The position numbers and the translations under genes were made by a program. From positions 1,323,001 through 1,387,000 of the forward strand of contig NZ_JASERT010000001.1 in assembly GCF_030027245.1 (NCBI RefSeq): 64,000 nucleotides of DNA. The letters run 5' to 3'. Positions 1-10,384 of the stretch are shown here, one piece after another; position 1 is the first letter of the stretch, and every line of letters begins with the position of its first letter. The notes beneath the pieces are model-generated. The model saw only the letters and a list, made by a program, of their open reading frames with translations. It did not search any database and was not told the origin of the DNA. This stretch comes from Asticcacaulis sp. EMRT-3 (lineage in GTDB: Bacteria; Pseudomonadota; Alphaproteobacteria; Caulobacterales; Caulobacteraceae).

Positions 1-2
1 TG

Positions 3-1355
3 GCGACGTTCGCCGACACGGCGCAGGCGGCGGGCTTTGACATCAAGGCAATGGCCCCGTCCGCGTCCGCAGCGCAGACCCTTGGCGATGCCCTGAACCT
101 GCCCGCCGTCACGGTCGAACGTCACCTGCGCTTGATGGAGCGACAGGCCGAGCCGAAAGCCAACGACCGGCAAATCTGGCTTATCGACGAGGCCAGTCTG
201 ATATCGGCGCGGGACATGACCCGCCTGCTGGAAGCGGCGGAACAGCGTGGCGCCAGGACCGTTCTCGTCGGCGACTACAAACAACTTAATTCTGTCGGCG
301 CCGGCGCAGCGTTCCGTCAGCTTCAGGAAGCCGGGATGCCGACGTTCAAGCTGGAGCAGGTTGTGCGCCAGACCAACGATTTGACGCTTGAGGCCGTTGA
401 ACATTCTATAAAGGGGCAAGCCAGACAGGCGCTTGATGCACTTGATCGCGGCGGCGGCCGTGTCATGGAGCACGCCACCGCCTCCGACCGTATGGGGGCC
501 ATAGCCGATAGTTACGCCGCACTCAGCACCGACGAGCGGCGCAATACCATCGTCATTGATCCATCTCGCGAAGGCCGCGACCTGTTGACCGACCGGATCA
601 GAACCGCGCTGGCTGACAGGGGCGAGCTTGGCAACCAGGCCATAACCCTGCGCACTTTGAACCAGAAGGACATGACCAAGGTGGAGACCAGGGAGGCCAA
701 GGCCTATGAACCCGGCGACGTGGTGATATTCAACAAGGCCGACCGGGTACATGGCATCGAGCGCGGCGCAGCGTTTGACGTGGCGCGGATTGATGCCAAC
801 AAAGGCACGGTCGCGCTCCGGGACAAACATGGCCAAGAAAGAAGCTGGCAGCCCAACAAATGGAGCAGCGTCGAAGTGTTCCAGGGCCAGAACCGCGAAC
901 TCCGCGCCGGTGACAAGATCGAGTTCACCCGCAACAATGCCGTCCAGGCCCGGATCAACGGCCTGAAGGCCGAGGTGACGAAGGTCGATCCAGATCGGGA
1001 AACCGTCACGATTAAGACCGAGCGCGGCAAGACCGTCACCTTGTCCATCCATGAGGCGTCCGACCAGCATATCCGCCATGCCTATGTGCAGACCGCCTAT
1101 GCCGCACAGGGGCGGACGGCGGAACGGGCCTTCATCCATTTTGAGAGCAACCGGACGAACCTCATTGACCAGAGCGTTCTCTACGTCGGCATATCCCGCG
1201 CCAAGGCCGAGGCCGTGATTTACACCGACGATCGCGACAAGCTCATACGCGGGATACAGGAACGGTCAGGCCAGGCCCAGAGCGGCTTCAGCCAGGGTGC
1301 CGACCACAGCGCCGGACAGGCGACCGTAGTGCTGACGAAAGGCATGTCAATGTAG
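3..1355 (+). CDS. MobF-family conjugative relaxase/helicase (TraA/TrwC-like), C-terminal part
   Basis: This is the C-terminal, RecD-like helicase portion of a MobF conjugative relaxase. Such proteins nick the transfer origin and unwind DNA during conjugation. The reading frame is open to the left edge, so the N-terminal relaxase domain lies outside the window. The visible part has a Walker B motif (WLIDEAS, about nt 177-198), a VGDYKQL motif with the glutamine contacting nucleotide (about 265-290), a YAAQGRT motif (about 1096) and a YVGISRAK helicase motif VI (about 1180-1205). A beta-rich insert lies between them. It stops 54 bases before the reverse-transcriptase pair. Its presence says the island is, or derives from, a conjugative or mobilisable element. 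Whether the full protein is intact cannot be seen. Confidence 0.85.
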   Translation, partial: ATFADTAQAAGFDIKAMAPSASAAQTLGDALNLPAVTVERHLRLMERQAEPKANDRQIWLIDEASLISARDMTRLLEAAEQRGARTVLVGDYKQLNSVGAGAAFRQLQEAGMPTFKLEQVVRQTNDLTLEAVEHSIKGQARQALDALDRGGGRVMEHATASDRMGAIADSYAALSTDERRNTIVIDPSREGRDLLTDRIRTALADRGELGNQAITLRTLNQKDMTKVETREAKAYEPGDVVIFNKADRVHGIERGAAFDVARIDANKGTVALRDKHGQERSWQPNKWSSVEVFQGQNRELRAGDKIEFTRNNAVQARINGLKAEVTKVDPDRETVTIKTERGKTVTLSIHEASDQHIRHAYVQTAYAAQGRTAERAFIHFESNRTNLIDQSVLYVGISRAKAEAVIYTDDRDKLIRGIQERSGQAQSGFSQGADHSAGQATVVLTKGMSM

Positions 1356-1432
1356 CACATAGCCACAAGTGCAATACATGCAAATTCTAATGGACTATGG
1401 TCCCGGACGTTGCATTTTCAAGCCCTATGTGC
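1355..1432 (+). repeat. 8-bp inverted repeat spanning the relaxase stop and drt3a start
   Basis: GCACATAG at 1355-1362 is matched by its exact reverse complement CTATGTGC at 1425-1432. The 62-base loop between them contains the TTG codon at 1410. The repeat could fold in the mRNA and affect drt3a translation, or belong to an upstream non-coding RNA. Nothing else supports a function. Confidence 0.4.
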
Positions 1433-2723
1433 CAATTCTCGAAATTACAACCAAGCTCAGCGGAGGCAGGATTTGTACGATTTTGCTTTCGACAAAAAGT
1501 CGCTGCACGAGACAATTCTAGCAAAAGACTTCATTGATGTTCCTGGTTTGCTCGATCCTTTAGTCCTCGATGCCACTCTTTTGCAGGCAATGGCTATAAG
1601 CCGTCTGGGATTCCCTAACCTCAACCTCAAAAATTCTGTCGTCCGAGGTAAAAGGCTCTATCAATTCGCGAACATCCACGATGAACTGGTAATCAGAAAA
1701 CTTGGTAAGAATATCCGCCGTTTGACGCGCGTGAAGCAATCGGATCGTGACACCATCATACGATCCATTAAAACCTTGTTGGAGGAAGGGCATGCCTTCA
1801 GAGTGTATAGACTTGATGTCAAAAGCTTTTATGAGTCGATCTCACGAGACGAAATAGCTTTAGCATTCCAAAGGGATGCCGGGTTTCCACCGGCGTCGGC
1901 GGTCATTTGGAGTAGCTTTTCCGGTCAACTTGGACTGCAGAACATCACAGGTATGCCAAGAGGATTGGCAATAAGCGCCGTAATTGCAGAATATCTGATG
2001 CGTGACTTCGACAGCCGAGTACGGCGAATGAAAGGCGTCTATTATTATGCCCGATATGTGGATGACATATTTATCCTTACCACAGCTACCGAGGCCCAGG
2101 ACACGTTTCACGGTTCGCTAAAAACACATCTGCCGGCGGGCCTAAGCTTCAATTATGTAAAGACAAAAGTATTGACGTTTGACCTACCCGTTGTCGCCGC
2201 CGCAACGCCTTTTGCGCCAGAGCATACGTTTGATTTTTTGGGCTACCAATTTGCGGTTTCTCCCCCAACAAAAAAAGCGGCAGGTGGGTGGGCGCGCACA
2301 GTGAGGCTTGATATCTCCAAAGCCAAAGTTAAGAAAATAAAGTCGCGATTGGTTTGGTCTTTACGTAAACACGTGGAAGACGGCAATTTTTCGGACTATA
2401 TTGATCGTGTAAAAGTTCTGACAGGTAACTACAATATCTATGACCGGCACACAGGACACAGACGAAACGTGGGTGTTTATTTCAATTATTCTATGATCGA
2501 CCACATAACTTCGTCCTCGTTGCCCGAGCTGGACAAGTTTTGGCAGTCCCTCGCGTTATCAGATGCTGGAAACTTGCCAGGTGCCGTCCCGGTCACGCTG
2601 AGCCAAGATCAAAAAAACTCGTTGCTTAGCCGAAGTTTCCAAAAGTCATTTCTTTCGAGAAAATTTTACTACTTTAAGCCCGTAAGACTAGCTGAACTTA
2701 CAGAGTGCTGGGCCTATGCATAA
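1410..2723 (+). CDS. drt3a: Defence-associated reverse transcriptase Drt3a (UG3-type)
   Basis: This is a reverse transcriptase of the 'unknown group' (UG) antiphage class. The palm domain is recognisable: RLDVKSFYESIS carries the first catalytic aspartate (about residue 136), GMPRGLAIS is the template-grip motif, and YARYVDD has the catalytic YVDD at residues 216-219 (nt 2055-2066). The next gene is a second, different reverse transcriptase overlapping it by 8 bases, which is the diagnostic arrangement of DRT type 3 systems (UG3 followed by UG8). The start is uncertain. TTG at 1410 gives 437 residues with no clear ribosome site. TTG at 1473 has GGAGG at 1462-1466, six bases upstream, and is a good alternative giving 416 residues. 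The gene is AT-richer than the chromosome to its right, as expected of imported defence genes. The subtype is from motif recognition, not alignment. Confidence 0.78.
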   Translation: MHFQALCANSRNYNQAQRRQDLYDFAFDKKSLHETILAKDFIDVPGLLDPLVLDATLLQAMAISRLGFPNLNLKNSVVRGKRLYQFANIHDELVIRKLGKNIRRLTRVKQSDRDTIIRSIKTLLEEGHAFRVYRLDVKSFYESISRDEIALAFQRDAGFPPASAVIWSSFSGQLGLQNITGMPRGLAISAVIAEYLMRDFDSRVRRMKGVYYYARYVDDIFILTTATEAQDTFHGSLKTHLPAGLSFNYVKTKVLTFDLPVVAAATPFAPEHTFDFLGYQFAVSPPTKKAAGGWARTVRLDISKAKVKKIKSRLVWSLRKHVEDGNFSDYIDRVKVLTGNYNIYDRHTGHRRNVGVYFNYSMIDHITSSSLPELDKFWQSLALSDAGNLPGAVPVTLSQDQKNSLLSRSFQKSFLSRKFYYFKPVRLAELTECWAYA

Positions 2724-4686
2724 AAAGAAATATATTAAGGGCAACCTTCGTAAGGGCGATTTTCAGCGTGCCGTTGTGACGGATACGGCACCATATGAAA
2801 TGCCGTTAATCGTGTCTAACGACGGGTTCTATAAGAATATTTCGGAGGGTACATCTGCCCCTGTTTCTCGCCAAGAACTGGCAGGGTCAGGTCTGACAGC
2901 GATTGCACGAAAAGATTACACGATCCCGTATCGCTATAACATCAAGAAGGACGGCAGCTCGTTCCGCCAACTGAGTTTGATTCATCCCTCACTACAATGC
3001 AGGGTCATTGACTTCTACCAGAAATACCACTCCTTAATTTGCTTTTATGCATCCAGGGGAAAGTTTTCTATTCGTCACCCTGCCAAAGTGGGTAGCACAT
3101 TTTCATTTTCGACAAATATTTCGGACAAAAATCAATTCAAAAATGATGTGGTAGATTTAACTCAGATCGAGTTTTTTATAAGAAATCCGGCTTCTTTTTT
3201 CGCCTACGAGGGCTATGATAGAATTTATAAGTATTTTTCTTCTGACGAATTTTTTAGAAATGAAAAGAAATTTCCAAAACTTGCTCTAATGGATGTCTCT
3301 AAATGCTTCTCAAGCATTTATACTCATACCCTTCCATGGGCCATAAAAGGTTGCGACTTTACGAAGCTAAACTTACATGCTGCATCATTCGGTGACGACT
3401 TCGATAACTTGATGCAGAAAATGAACTATAACGAAACCAATGGAATATGCATTGGTCCCGAACTTAGCCGTATATTTGCTGAAATAATTCTTCAAGCGGT
3501 GGACGTTGATATCGATGCGAAAGCGGTATCTCATGATCTTCACCTTGGGACAGACTATCATTGCCGTAGATACGTTGACGACTATATAGTATTCGCCAAA
3601 AATGAAGAAACTTTAGACAAGATAAAGGGCATTGTTGAGCTAGGCCTTAAAGCATACAACTTGCACCTCAACGAGGCTAAATACCTTAAGTATGACCGGC
3701 CTTTTATAACGCCAAAGTCATATATTATCCATTCCGCAAAAGCGGTAATCGGTGATTTTCTTGAGGAAAGGCTGACAAGTAAATTCAATTCTTTTGTTGT
3801 TCCAAAGAAAATATTCAGGAGTCGTTCTTTTGAAAAATCATTTCTCAATGCTTTGAAAAGTATTTGTGCCGAGCAGAAGGTAGGTTACGACGCCGTTTCC
3901 GACTATGTTATCTCAAGCGTTGCAAAGAGGATTATCCAACTCACGTCAGATTATGACCTAATAAAAAAAGCAGATCGGCCGGAAGAAGACTTGTACCAGG
4001 CAGCGTTTCAAATTCTTTTTGACACTCTGCTTTTTTTATATTCAGTCAACCCAACAGTATCGTCTTCCTATCAGGTAGGCAGAGCATTAATTGTCCTGAT
4101 ACGGTTTGTTCGGGAAAAAATGCCGGACAGTTATCCATCGATTGCGGGGCACGTTCATTCACTCATCTCGCAGTTTATTCGTCAATGCGTAAATATTGAA
4201 ACTGCCACGTTTCAATCGAAGGTTCCGGTTGAAATATTAAACATCTTGCTCGCGTCACGTGAACTCGGTTCACCATATTTACTCGAAGAAGAGTGGTTGC
4301 TGAATAACGTCTTCGATATTGAAAAAATGGAATATTTTTCGATTGTTTCGTGCCTCTATTATGTCAGAGGCGACAGCCGGTATAACCAGTTGCGAACGGA
4401 TGTCGAGGCCGCAATATTGAAACAGTTAGACAGTTGCAAGGGGGTCTTAAAACGCGCCCATGACGCGCATTTGTGCCTGGACATAATTACCTGCCCTTAT
4501 GTTTCACTGCCGACGAAACTTCAATTATACCGAGACCTCAGGATGGTTCTTAAATTGCCGATCAAAAACGATGTAACCCTGGCTACCTATTTGACCGATA
4601 TAGCGGCGCAGCCTTGGTTCGTACAATGGCAGACGGTTGACGTGCTTAACATGCTTAAGAAAAAAGAGTTGAGTGCGGTCTACTAG
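2716..4686 (+). CDS. drt3b: Defence-associated reverse transcriptase Drt3b (UG8-type)
   Basis: This is the second reverse transcriptase of the pair, 656 residues. The palm motifs are intact: MDVSKCFSSIYTH starts at residue 192 and carries the first catalytic aspartate, MNYNETNGICIGPE is the family-typical segment before the fingers/palm junction, and RRYVDDYIVF has YVDD at residues 286-289 (nt 3571-3582). About 330 residues of mostly helical sequence follow the palm; I recognise no nuclease or toxin domain there. Its ATG lies inside the last codons of drt3a (overlap 2716-2723), which suggests translational coupling and a fixed ratio of the two enzymes. Known DRT3 systems protect against phage and need both polymerases plus a non-coding RNA. 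It is strongly AT-biased compared with genes beyond 15.8 kb. There is no sign of frameshift or lost catalytic residues, so the system looks functional. Confidence 0.85.
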   Translation: MHKKKYIKGNLRKGDFQRAVVTDTAPYEMPLIVSNDGFYKNISEGTSAPVSRQELAGSGLTAIARKDYTIPYRYNIKKDGSSFRQLSLIHPSLQCRVIDFYQKYHSLICFYASRGKFSIRHPAKVGSTFSFSTNISDKNQFKNDVVDLTQIEFFIRNPASFFAYEGYDRIYKYFSSDEFFRNEKKFPKLALMDVSKCFSSIYTHTLPWAIKGCDFTKLNLHAASFGDDFDNLMQKMNYNETNGICIGPELSRIFAEIILQAVDVDIDAKAVSHDLHLGTDYHCRRYVDDYIVFAKNEETLDKIKGIVELGLKAYNLHLNEAKYLKYDRPFITPKSYIIHSAKAVIGDFLEERLTSKFNSFVVPKKIFRSRSFEKSFLNALKSICAEQKVGYDAVSDYVISSVAKRIIQLTSDYDLIKKADRPEEDLYQAAFQILFDTLLFLYSVNPTVSSSYQVGRALIVLIRFVREKMPDSYPSIAGHVHSLISQFIRQCVNIETATFQSKVPVEILNILLASRELGSPYLLEEEWLLNNVFDIEKMEYFSIVSCLYYVRGDSRYNQLRTDVEAAILKQLDSCKGVLKRAHDAHLCLDIITCPYVSLPTKLQLYRDLRMVLKLPIKNDVTLATYLTDIAAQPWFVQWQTVDVLNMLKKKELSAVY

Positions 4687-4919
4687 TCGGCTACGTTTTG
4701 GGTCGGAAGCTGCTCAATACCCCCTCTACCGTCGGGCGACCGACGGGTACACTGGCATGGCAACCTATTCGGGGAAATTTACCCGATGCGGCCCATGTTA
4801 AGAGCGAGCAATCGCACACACCTTAGTCGTGAGGGCAGTTTCCACTATCGAACGGGGACAGGCCGCCGACGACAAAAGCCCTTCTTAAGTTAGCAGATTC
4901 ACCGACACAACCATCCCTG
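4687..4919 (+). ncRNA. Candidate DRT3 template RNA: structured intergenic region with an ACACAC tract
   Basis: This 233-base gap follows drt3b and has no credible reading frame but much secondary structure. A 7-bp hairpin with a GCGA loop sits at 4729-4735/4740-4746. A nested hairpin has CATGG 4756-4760 with CCATG 4793-4797 and CGGG 4770-4773 with CCCG 4782-4785. A small GCGA/TCGC stem-loop lies at about 4804-4814. Directly after it is CACACAC (4815-4821). A possible closing helix pairs GTCGGC 4686-4691 with GCCGAC 4865-4870. From what I recall of DRT3 mechanism work, one polymerase copies an ACACAC template in a partner RNA. By eye this is the only ACACAC on this strand between 1350 and 4920. 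The ends of any RNA are unknown; no T-tract terminator is visible. Confidence 0.45.
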
Positions 4920-7409
<2,490 letters not shown>

Positions 7410-8439
7410 GATCGTGCCCCAGGGCGTGGTGTAATTGAGCGCTTGGCATCAATGACTTCCGGACAGGTCCGGGTTTCGCTCAGTTTGCCACGGCTGGCAT
7501 GCTGAGAAGTGGATCATCGCTGAGTTGTGCGATGGTTTCAAGGGTAATGTAGCGCCCGCGCTGAACCGCCCATTCATCGTTCTGTTCGAGCAGGATGGCG
7601 CCGACCAGTCTGGTGATGGCATCGTCGTTTGGGAAGATGCCCACGACATCGCAGCGACGCTTGATTTCGCCATTGAGCCGTTCAATGGGGTTGGTTGAGT
7701 GCAGCTTGATGCGGTGTTCCTTCGGGAAGGTCATATAGGCCAGGACATCGTGCTCAGCCTCGTCCATGATCGTGGCCAGCTTTGGCATTTTGGGCCTGAG
7801 CTGGTCGGCGACGTTTCGCCATTGGGTACTCGCCGTTTCCGCCGTCTCCTGGGCGAAGGCCGTGCCGATGAAGGCAGAGACGACGCGTCGCCCGCTCTTG
7901 CCGGCATGGGCGCAGACATTGCGCATGAAGTGAACACGGCAGCGCTGCCAGGTGGCGTTGAGAACCTTGGAGACGGCACCCTTGATCCCGATGTGGGCAT
8001 CAGAGACCACAAGTTTGACACCACGCAGGCCCCGGCGTGTCAGGTTGCGCAGGAACTCTGCCCAGATCGGTTCGGCTTCCGAGGTGCCGACCTCCATGCC
8101 CAGCACTTCACGCCTGCCGTCGCTGTTGACGCCAACGCAGATGATGACGGCGACCGAGACGATACGGCCGCCCCGGCGCACCTTCAGATACGTAGCGTCA
8201 ATCCAGATGTATGGCCATTCCCCTTCAATGGGGCGGTTCAGGAAAGCCTTCACACGGTCATCGATCTCTTCGCACAGCCGACTGACCTGACTCTTGGAGA
8301 TGCCGCTCATCCCCATCGCCTTGACCAGATCATCGACAGAGCGCGTCGAGATACCCTGAACGTAAGCCTCCTGGATCACAGCCGTCAGTGCCTTCTCGGC
8401 CACGCGCCTGGGCTCCAGGAAACCCGGGAAGTAACTGCC
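7410..8439 (-). mobile_element. IS256-family element, truncated copy 1
   Basis: This matches the left 1030 bases of the complete copy at 10385-11811 almost base for base, with a few substitutions around 7545-7580 and one at 8404. Its left terminal repeat begins GATCGTGCCCC at 7410, inserted inside the 5' end of the restriction gene. The other 397 bases, including the transposase start and the right terminal repeat, are missing; the IS3 element begins exactly at the break. No target duplication can be checked because the right flank is gone. Confidence 0.9.
7480..8439 (-). pseudogene. IS256-family transposase remnant (C-terminal part)
   Basis: This is the C-terminal three quarters of a Mutator/IS256-type DDE transposase. 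The catalytic aspartates in WIDATYLK and VVSDAH and the glutamate in NPIERLNGE are all retained. The roughly 90 N-terminal residues that include the DNA-binding region are deleted at 8439. The codon that is ATG (internal Met) in copy 2 is GTG here (about 8401-8403). It is not expected to transpose, but could be mobilised by recombination with copy 2. Confidence 0.88.
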
Positions 8440-8497
8440 TGGACTTGCCCGGAAAAAGTGGAGAGCGAACTTCTAAAATTTGCTAGGAGTTTGATCC

Positions 8498-8812
8498 ATG
8501 AAGGACGAGAAGAAAACATTAGGCGGGCGTGGTCGCCATGCTGGTGTGACGCCGGAGTTCCGTGCTGAGGCTGTGCGTCTTGTTGAGACGAGTGGCCGAT
8601 CTGTTGCCGCAATTGCAGAAGATCTGGGTATTGGAAAATCGACGCTGACGCGCTGGCTGACGCAACATCGGGAGGCCGATCTTTTGTCGGGGCCGCACTC
8701 AGACGTCAGCAAGGAGCTGGCGCGGCTTCGCAAAGAGAATGAGATTTTGCGCCAGGAGCGCGACCTTCTAAAAAAAGCAGCCGCCTTCTTCGCGCGGGAG
8801 ACCACGAAATGA
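8498..8812 (+). CDS. IS3-family transposase OrfA
   Basis: This 104-residue OrfA has a helix-turn-helix (FRAEAVRLVETSGRSVAAIAE to IGKSTLTRWL, about residues 20-55) that binds the terminal repeats, followed by a leucine-zipper-like coiled coil (KELARLRKENEILRQERDLL). The A7 run at 8770-8776 in frame A-AAA-AAA-G is a classic -1 slippery site. Slippage there would fuse OrfA to OrfB and give the active OrfAB transposase. The stop overlaps the OrfB start (ATGA, 8809-8812). Confidence 0.92.
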   Translation: MKDEKKTLGGRGRHAGVTPEFRAEAVRLVETSGRSVAAIAEDLGIGKSTLTRWLTQHREADLLSGPHSDVSKELARLRKENEILRQERDLLKKAAAFFARETTK

Positions 8813-9678
8813 TATTTCGGGTCATCGATGCGGAGAAGGCCACCGTTCCTGTCCGCCGCAGTTGCGCCCTGTTCGGCGTCAGCATGAGCGGCTTTTACGC
8901 CTGGAAGGGCCGTGCGCCCAGCCGTCGTCAGAAGGATGACCTGGTGCTTCTGGCGCATATCCGGTCGCAGTTCGCCACGTCGCATGAAACCTATGGCAGC
9001 CCGCGTATGACGGTCGAATTGCAGGAAGACGGCGTCGAGGTCGGGCGCCATCGCGTTGCCCGTCTGATGCGCGACAACGGTTTGAAGGCCTTGCAGACAA
9101 GGCGTTATAAGAAAACGACCGACAGCCATCATGGCGGGCCTGTGGCGCCCAATATTCTGGATCAGGACTTTGAGGCGTCAGCGCCTGACCAGAAATGGGG
9201 TGTCGATATCAGCTATATCTGGACGGCGGAGGGTTGGCTTTACCTGGCGATCGTGCTCGATCTTTATTCCCGCCGGATTATCGGCTGGTCGGTCAGCGAC
9301 CGGTTGAAGAAGGATCTTGCCCTCAATGCCCTGCAACGCGCCATCGCCATACGCAGACCGCCGCGTGGCGTTATTCACCACTCCGACCGCGGCAGCCAAT
9401 ATTGTTCCGAGGCCTACCAAAAGCTCTTGACGGGCCGAGGCTTTATCCTGTCCATGTCGGGCAAGGGCAACTGTTATGACAATGCGATGGTCGAGACGGT
9501 GTTCAAGACCATCAAATCCGAGCTGATATGGCGGACGGCCTACAGATCCCGCCAGCAGGCAGAAGCCGAGATATCCCAATATATCGACGGCTTCTACAAC
9601 CCACGCCGAAGGCATTCCGCCTTAGGCTATATGAGTCCCATCCAGTTCGAGAGCACCGCTCTCAAGCTGGCTGCCTAA
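8809..9678 (+). CDS. IS3-family transposase OrfB (DDE integrase domain)
   Basis: This 289-residue rve-type integrase core has an N-terminal HTH_21 region (YGSPRMTVELQEDG...RVARLMRDNGL) and the DDE triad: D in WGVDISYIW, D in HHSDRGSQY and E in NAMVETVFK. It is in the -1 frame relative to OrfA and is made as the fused OrfAB by programmed frameshifting at 8770-8776. No disruption is visible, so the element is probably active. Confidence 0.93.
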   Translation: MIFRVIDAEKATVPVRRSCALFGVSMSGFYAWKGRAPSRRQKDDLVLLAHIRSQFATSHETYGSPRMTVELQEDGVEVGRHRVARLMRDNGLKALQTRRYKKTTDSHHGGPVAPNILDQDFEASAPDQKWGVDISYIWTAEGWLYLAIVLDLYSRRIIGWSVSDRLKKDLALNALQRAIAIRRPPRGVIHHSDRGSQYCSEAYQKLLTGRGFILSMSGKGNCYDNAMVETVFKTIKSELIWRTAYRSRQQAEAEISQYIDGFYNPRRRHSALGYMSPIQFESTALKLAA

Positions 9679-9715
9679 AACCCGGTTCGCTCTCCACTTT
9701 TTCCGGGCAAGTCCA

Positions 9716-10384
9716 ATCTCATCAGTGGAAATGTCATACTTCGCGTAGAGGTCTTCGTCAGACCAACTCCGACTCCAATCCTGGTTCGGTACAAATGTGT
9801 AAACCTTGCGCGTCGTGTCCTGTGACGGCTTGTGAAGAAGGATTAGCAGACGGGTCAACCGACAGGAAAGATACGACAGGGCGTTTTCAGCATGACTCCT
9901 TGTCTCAAAAGGCCCGATGCAAAGGTAAGTCTCAGATGAGATTGAGCCCGGCTCCCCCACAAATGGGGTGCTTATTATTCGGTGCGGGTACGTGTCTTTG
10001 TTTCCCGTTCCGGGCGCGGCCCGACCTGTAAAAACCTTCCAATGATCAATGAACTGAATTCCAGATGAAATAGAGCTTCTTGGCGTGAAGCCCATACCTC
10101 CGTTCTGATACACCAACAGGTCGTCATCAGCACCTCTGGCGACCTTGCCTTTAAAAGTAGTTTCCAAACCAAATGGCTTTCTGGAACTAACCAGGCGTTC
10201 GAAGCGTAGGTTTTCAGGCAAGAGAAGCGACTGGTCTTGCCCGGTTTCCACTTCAACGACCTTTTTCAGGATCGACATTCCCTCATTGAATCTAATGAAT
10301 ACATCTGCCCCTTCTTCAACGAGTTTGCGACTAGCGGTCGAGAGTGCCTCGCCGTTGAAATGCGTGGTGACAGAGCAAAGTCCG
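9716..10384 (-). pseudogene. Eco57I-type DNA methylase, C-terminal fragment
   Basis: This is the C-terminal specificity part of the methylase whose N-terminal half is at 11812-12719. Removing the IS256 copy and one target duplication restores one continuous frame across the junction (RENRGL then CSVTTHFNGEALS). The reconstructed gene is 1568 nt, about 523 codons. Family-typical features are the segment HRIISTPFVGEPGS, the ETYLCIGPF strand, and the closing VYTFVPNQDWS...WSDEDLYAKYDIS. The last few residues were replaced by IS3 sequence at 9715, so the original stop is lost. There is no start of its own; the internal ATG at about 10276-10278 is not a real start. Confidence 0.88.
10376..10384. 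repeat. 9-bp target-site duplication (left) of IS256 copy 2
   Basis: CAAAGTCCG at 10376-10384 is repeated exactly at 11812-11820, flanking the complete IS256-family element. IS256 elements make 8-9 bp duplications, so this marks a simple transposition into the methylase gene. Confidence 0.93.

Larger units (their letters stand above)
8440..9715 (+). mobile_element. IS3-family insertion sequence, complete
   Basis: The 1276-bp element is bounded by perfect 31-bp inverted repeats, 8440-8470 and 9685-9715, starting TGGACTTGCCCGG and ending in CA, as is typical of IS3. It carries orfA and orfB, with an A7 slippery tract at 8770-8776. There is no matching target duplication: the left flank is IS256 sequence and the right flank is the end of the methylase gene. 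This means flanking DNA was lost after or during insertion. Confidence 0.93.

Noticed and set aside
2447..2462. GGCACACAGGACACAG within drt3a as an alternative ACAC template
   Set aside because: It has ACACA but not the full ACACAC, lies inside coding sequence and has no adjoining stem-loop.
1410..4686. Retron or group II intron interpretation of the reverse transcriptases
   Set aside because: No msr/msd pair with adjacent effector, no maturase domain and no intron ends; the tandem of two different polymerases fits DRT3.
7480..8403. Second intact IS256 transposase gene
   Set aside because: The apparent start corresponds to an internal codon of the complete copy; the N-terminal region and right end of the element are missing.
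9622..10278. Independent 218-residue gene between the insertion sequences
   Set aside because: Its first codon is internal to the methylase frame and its last 30 residues are read from the IS3 terminal region; it is a gene fragment.
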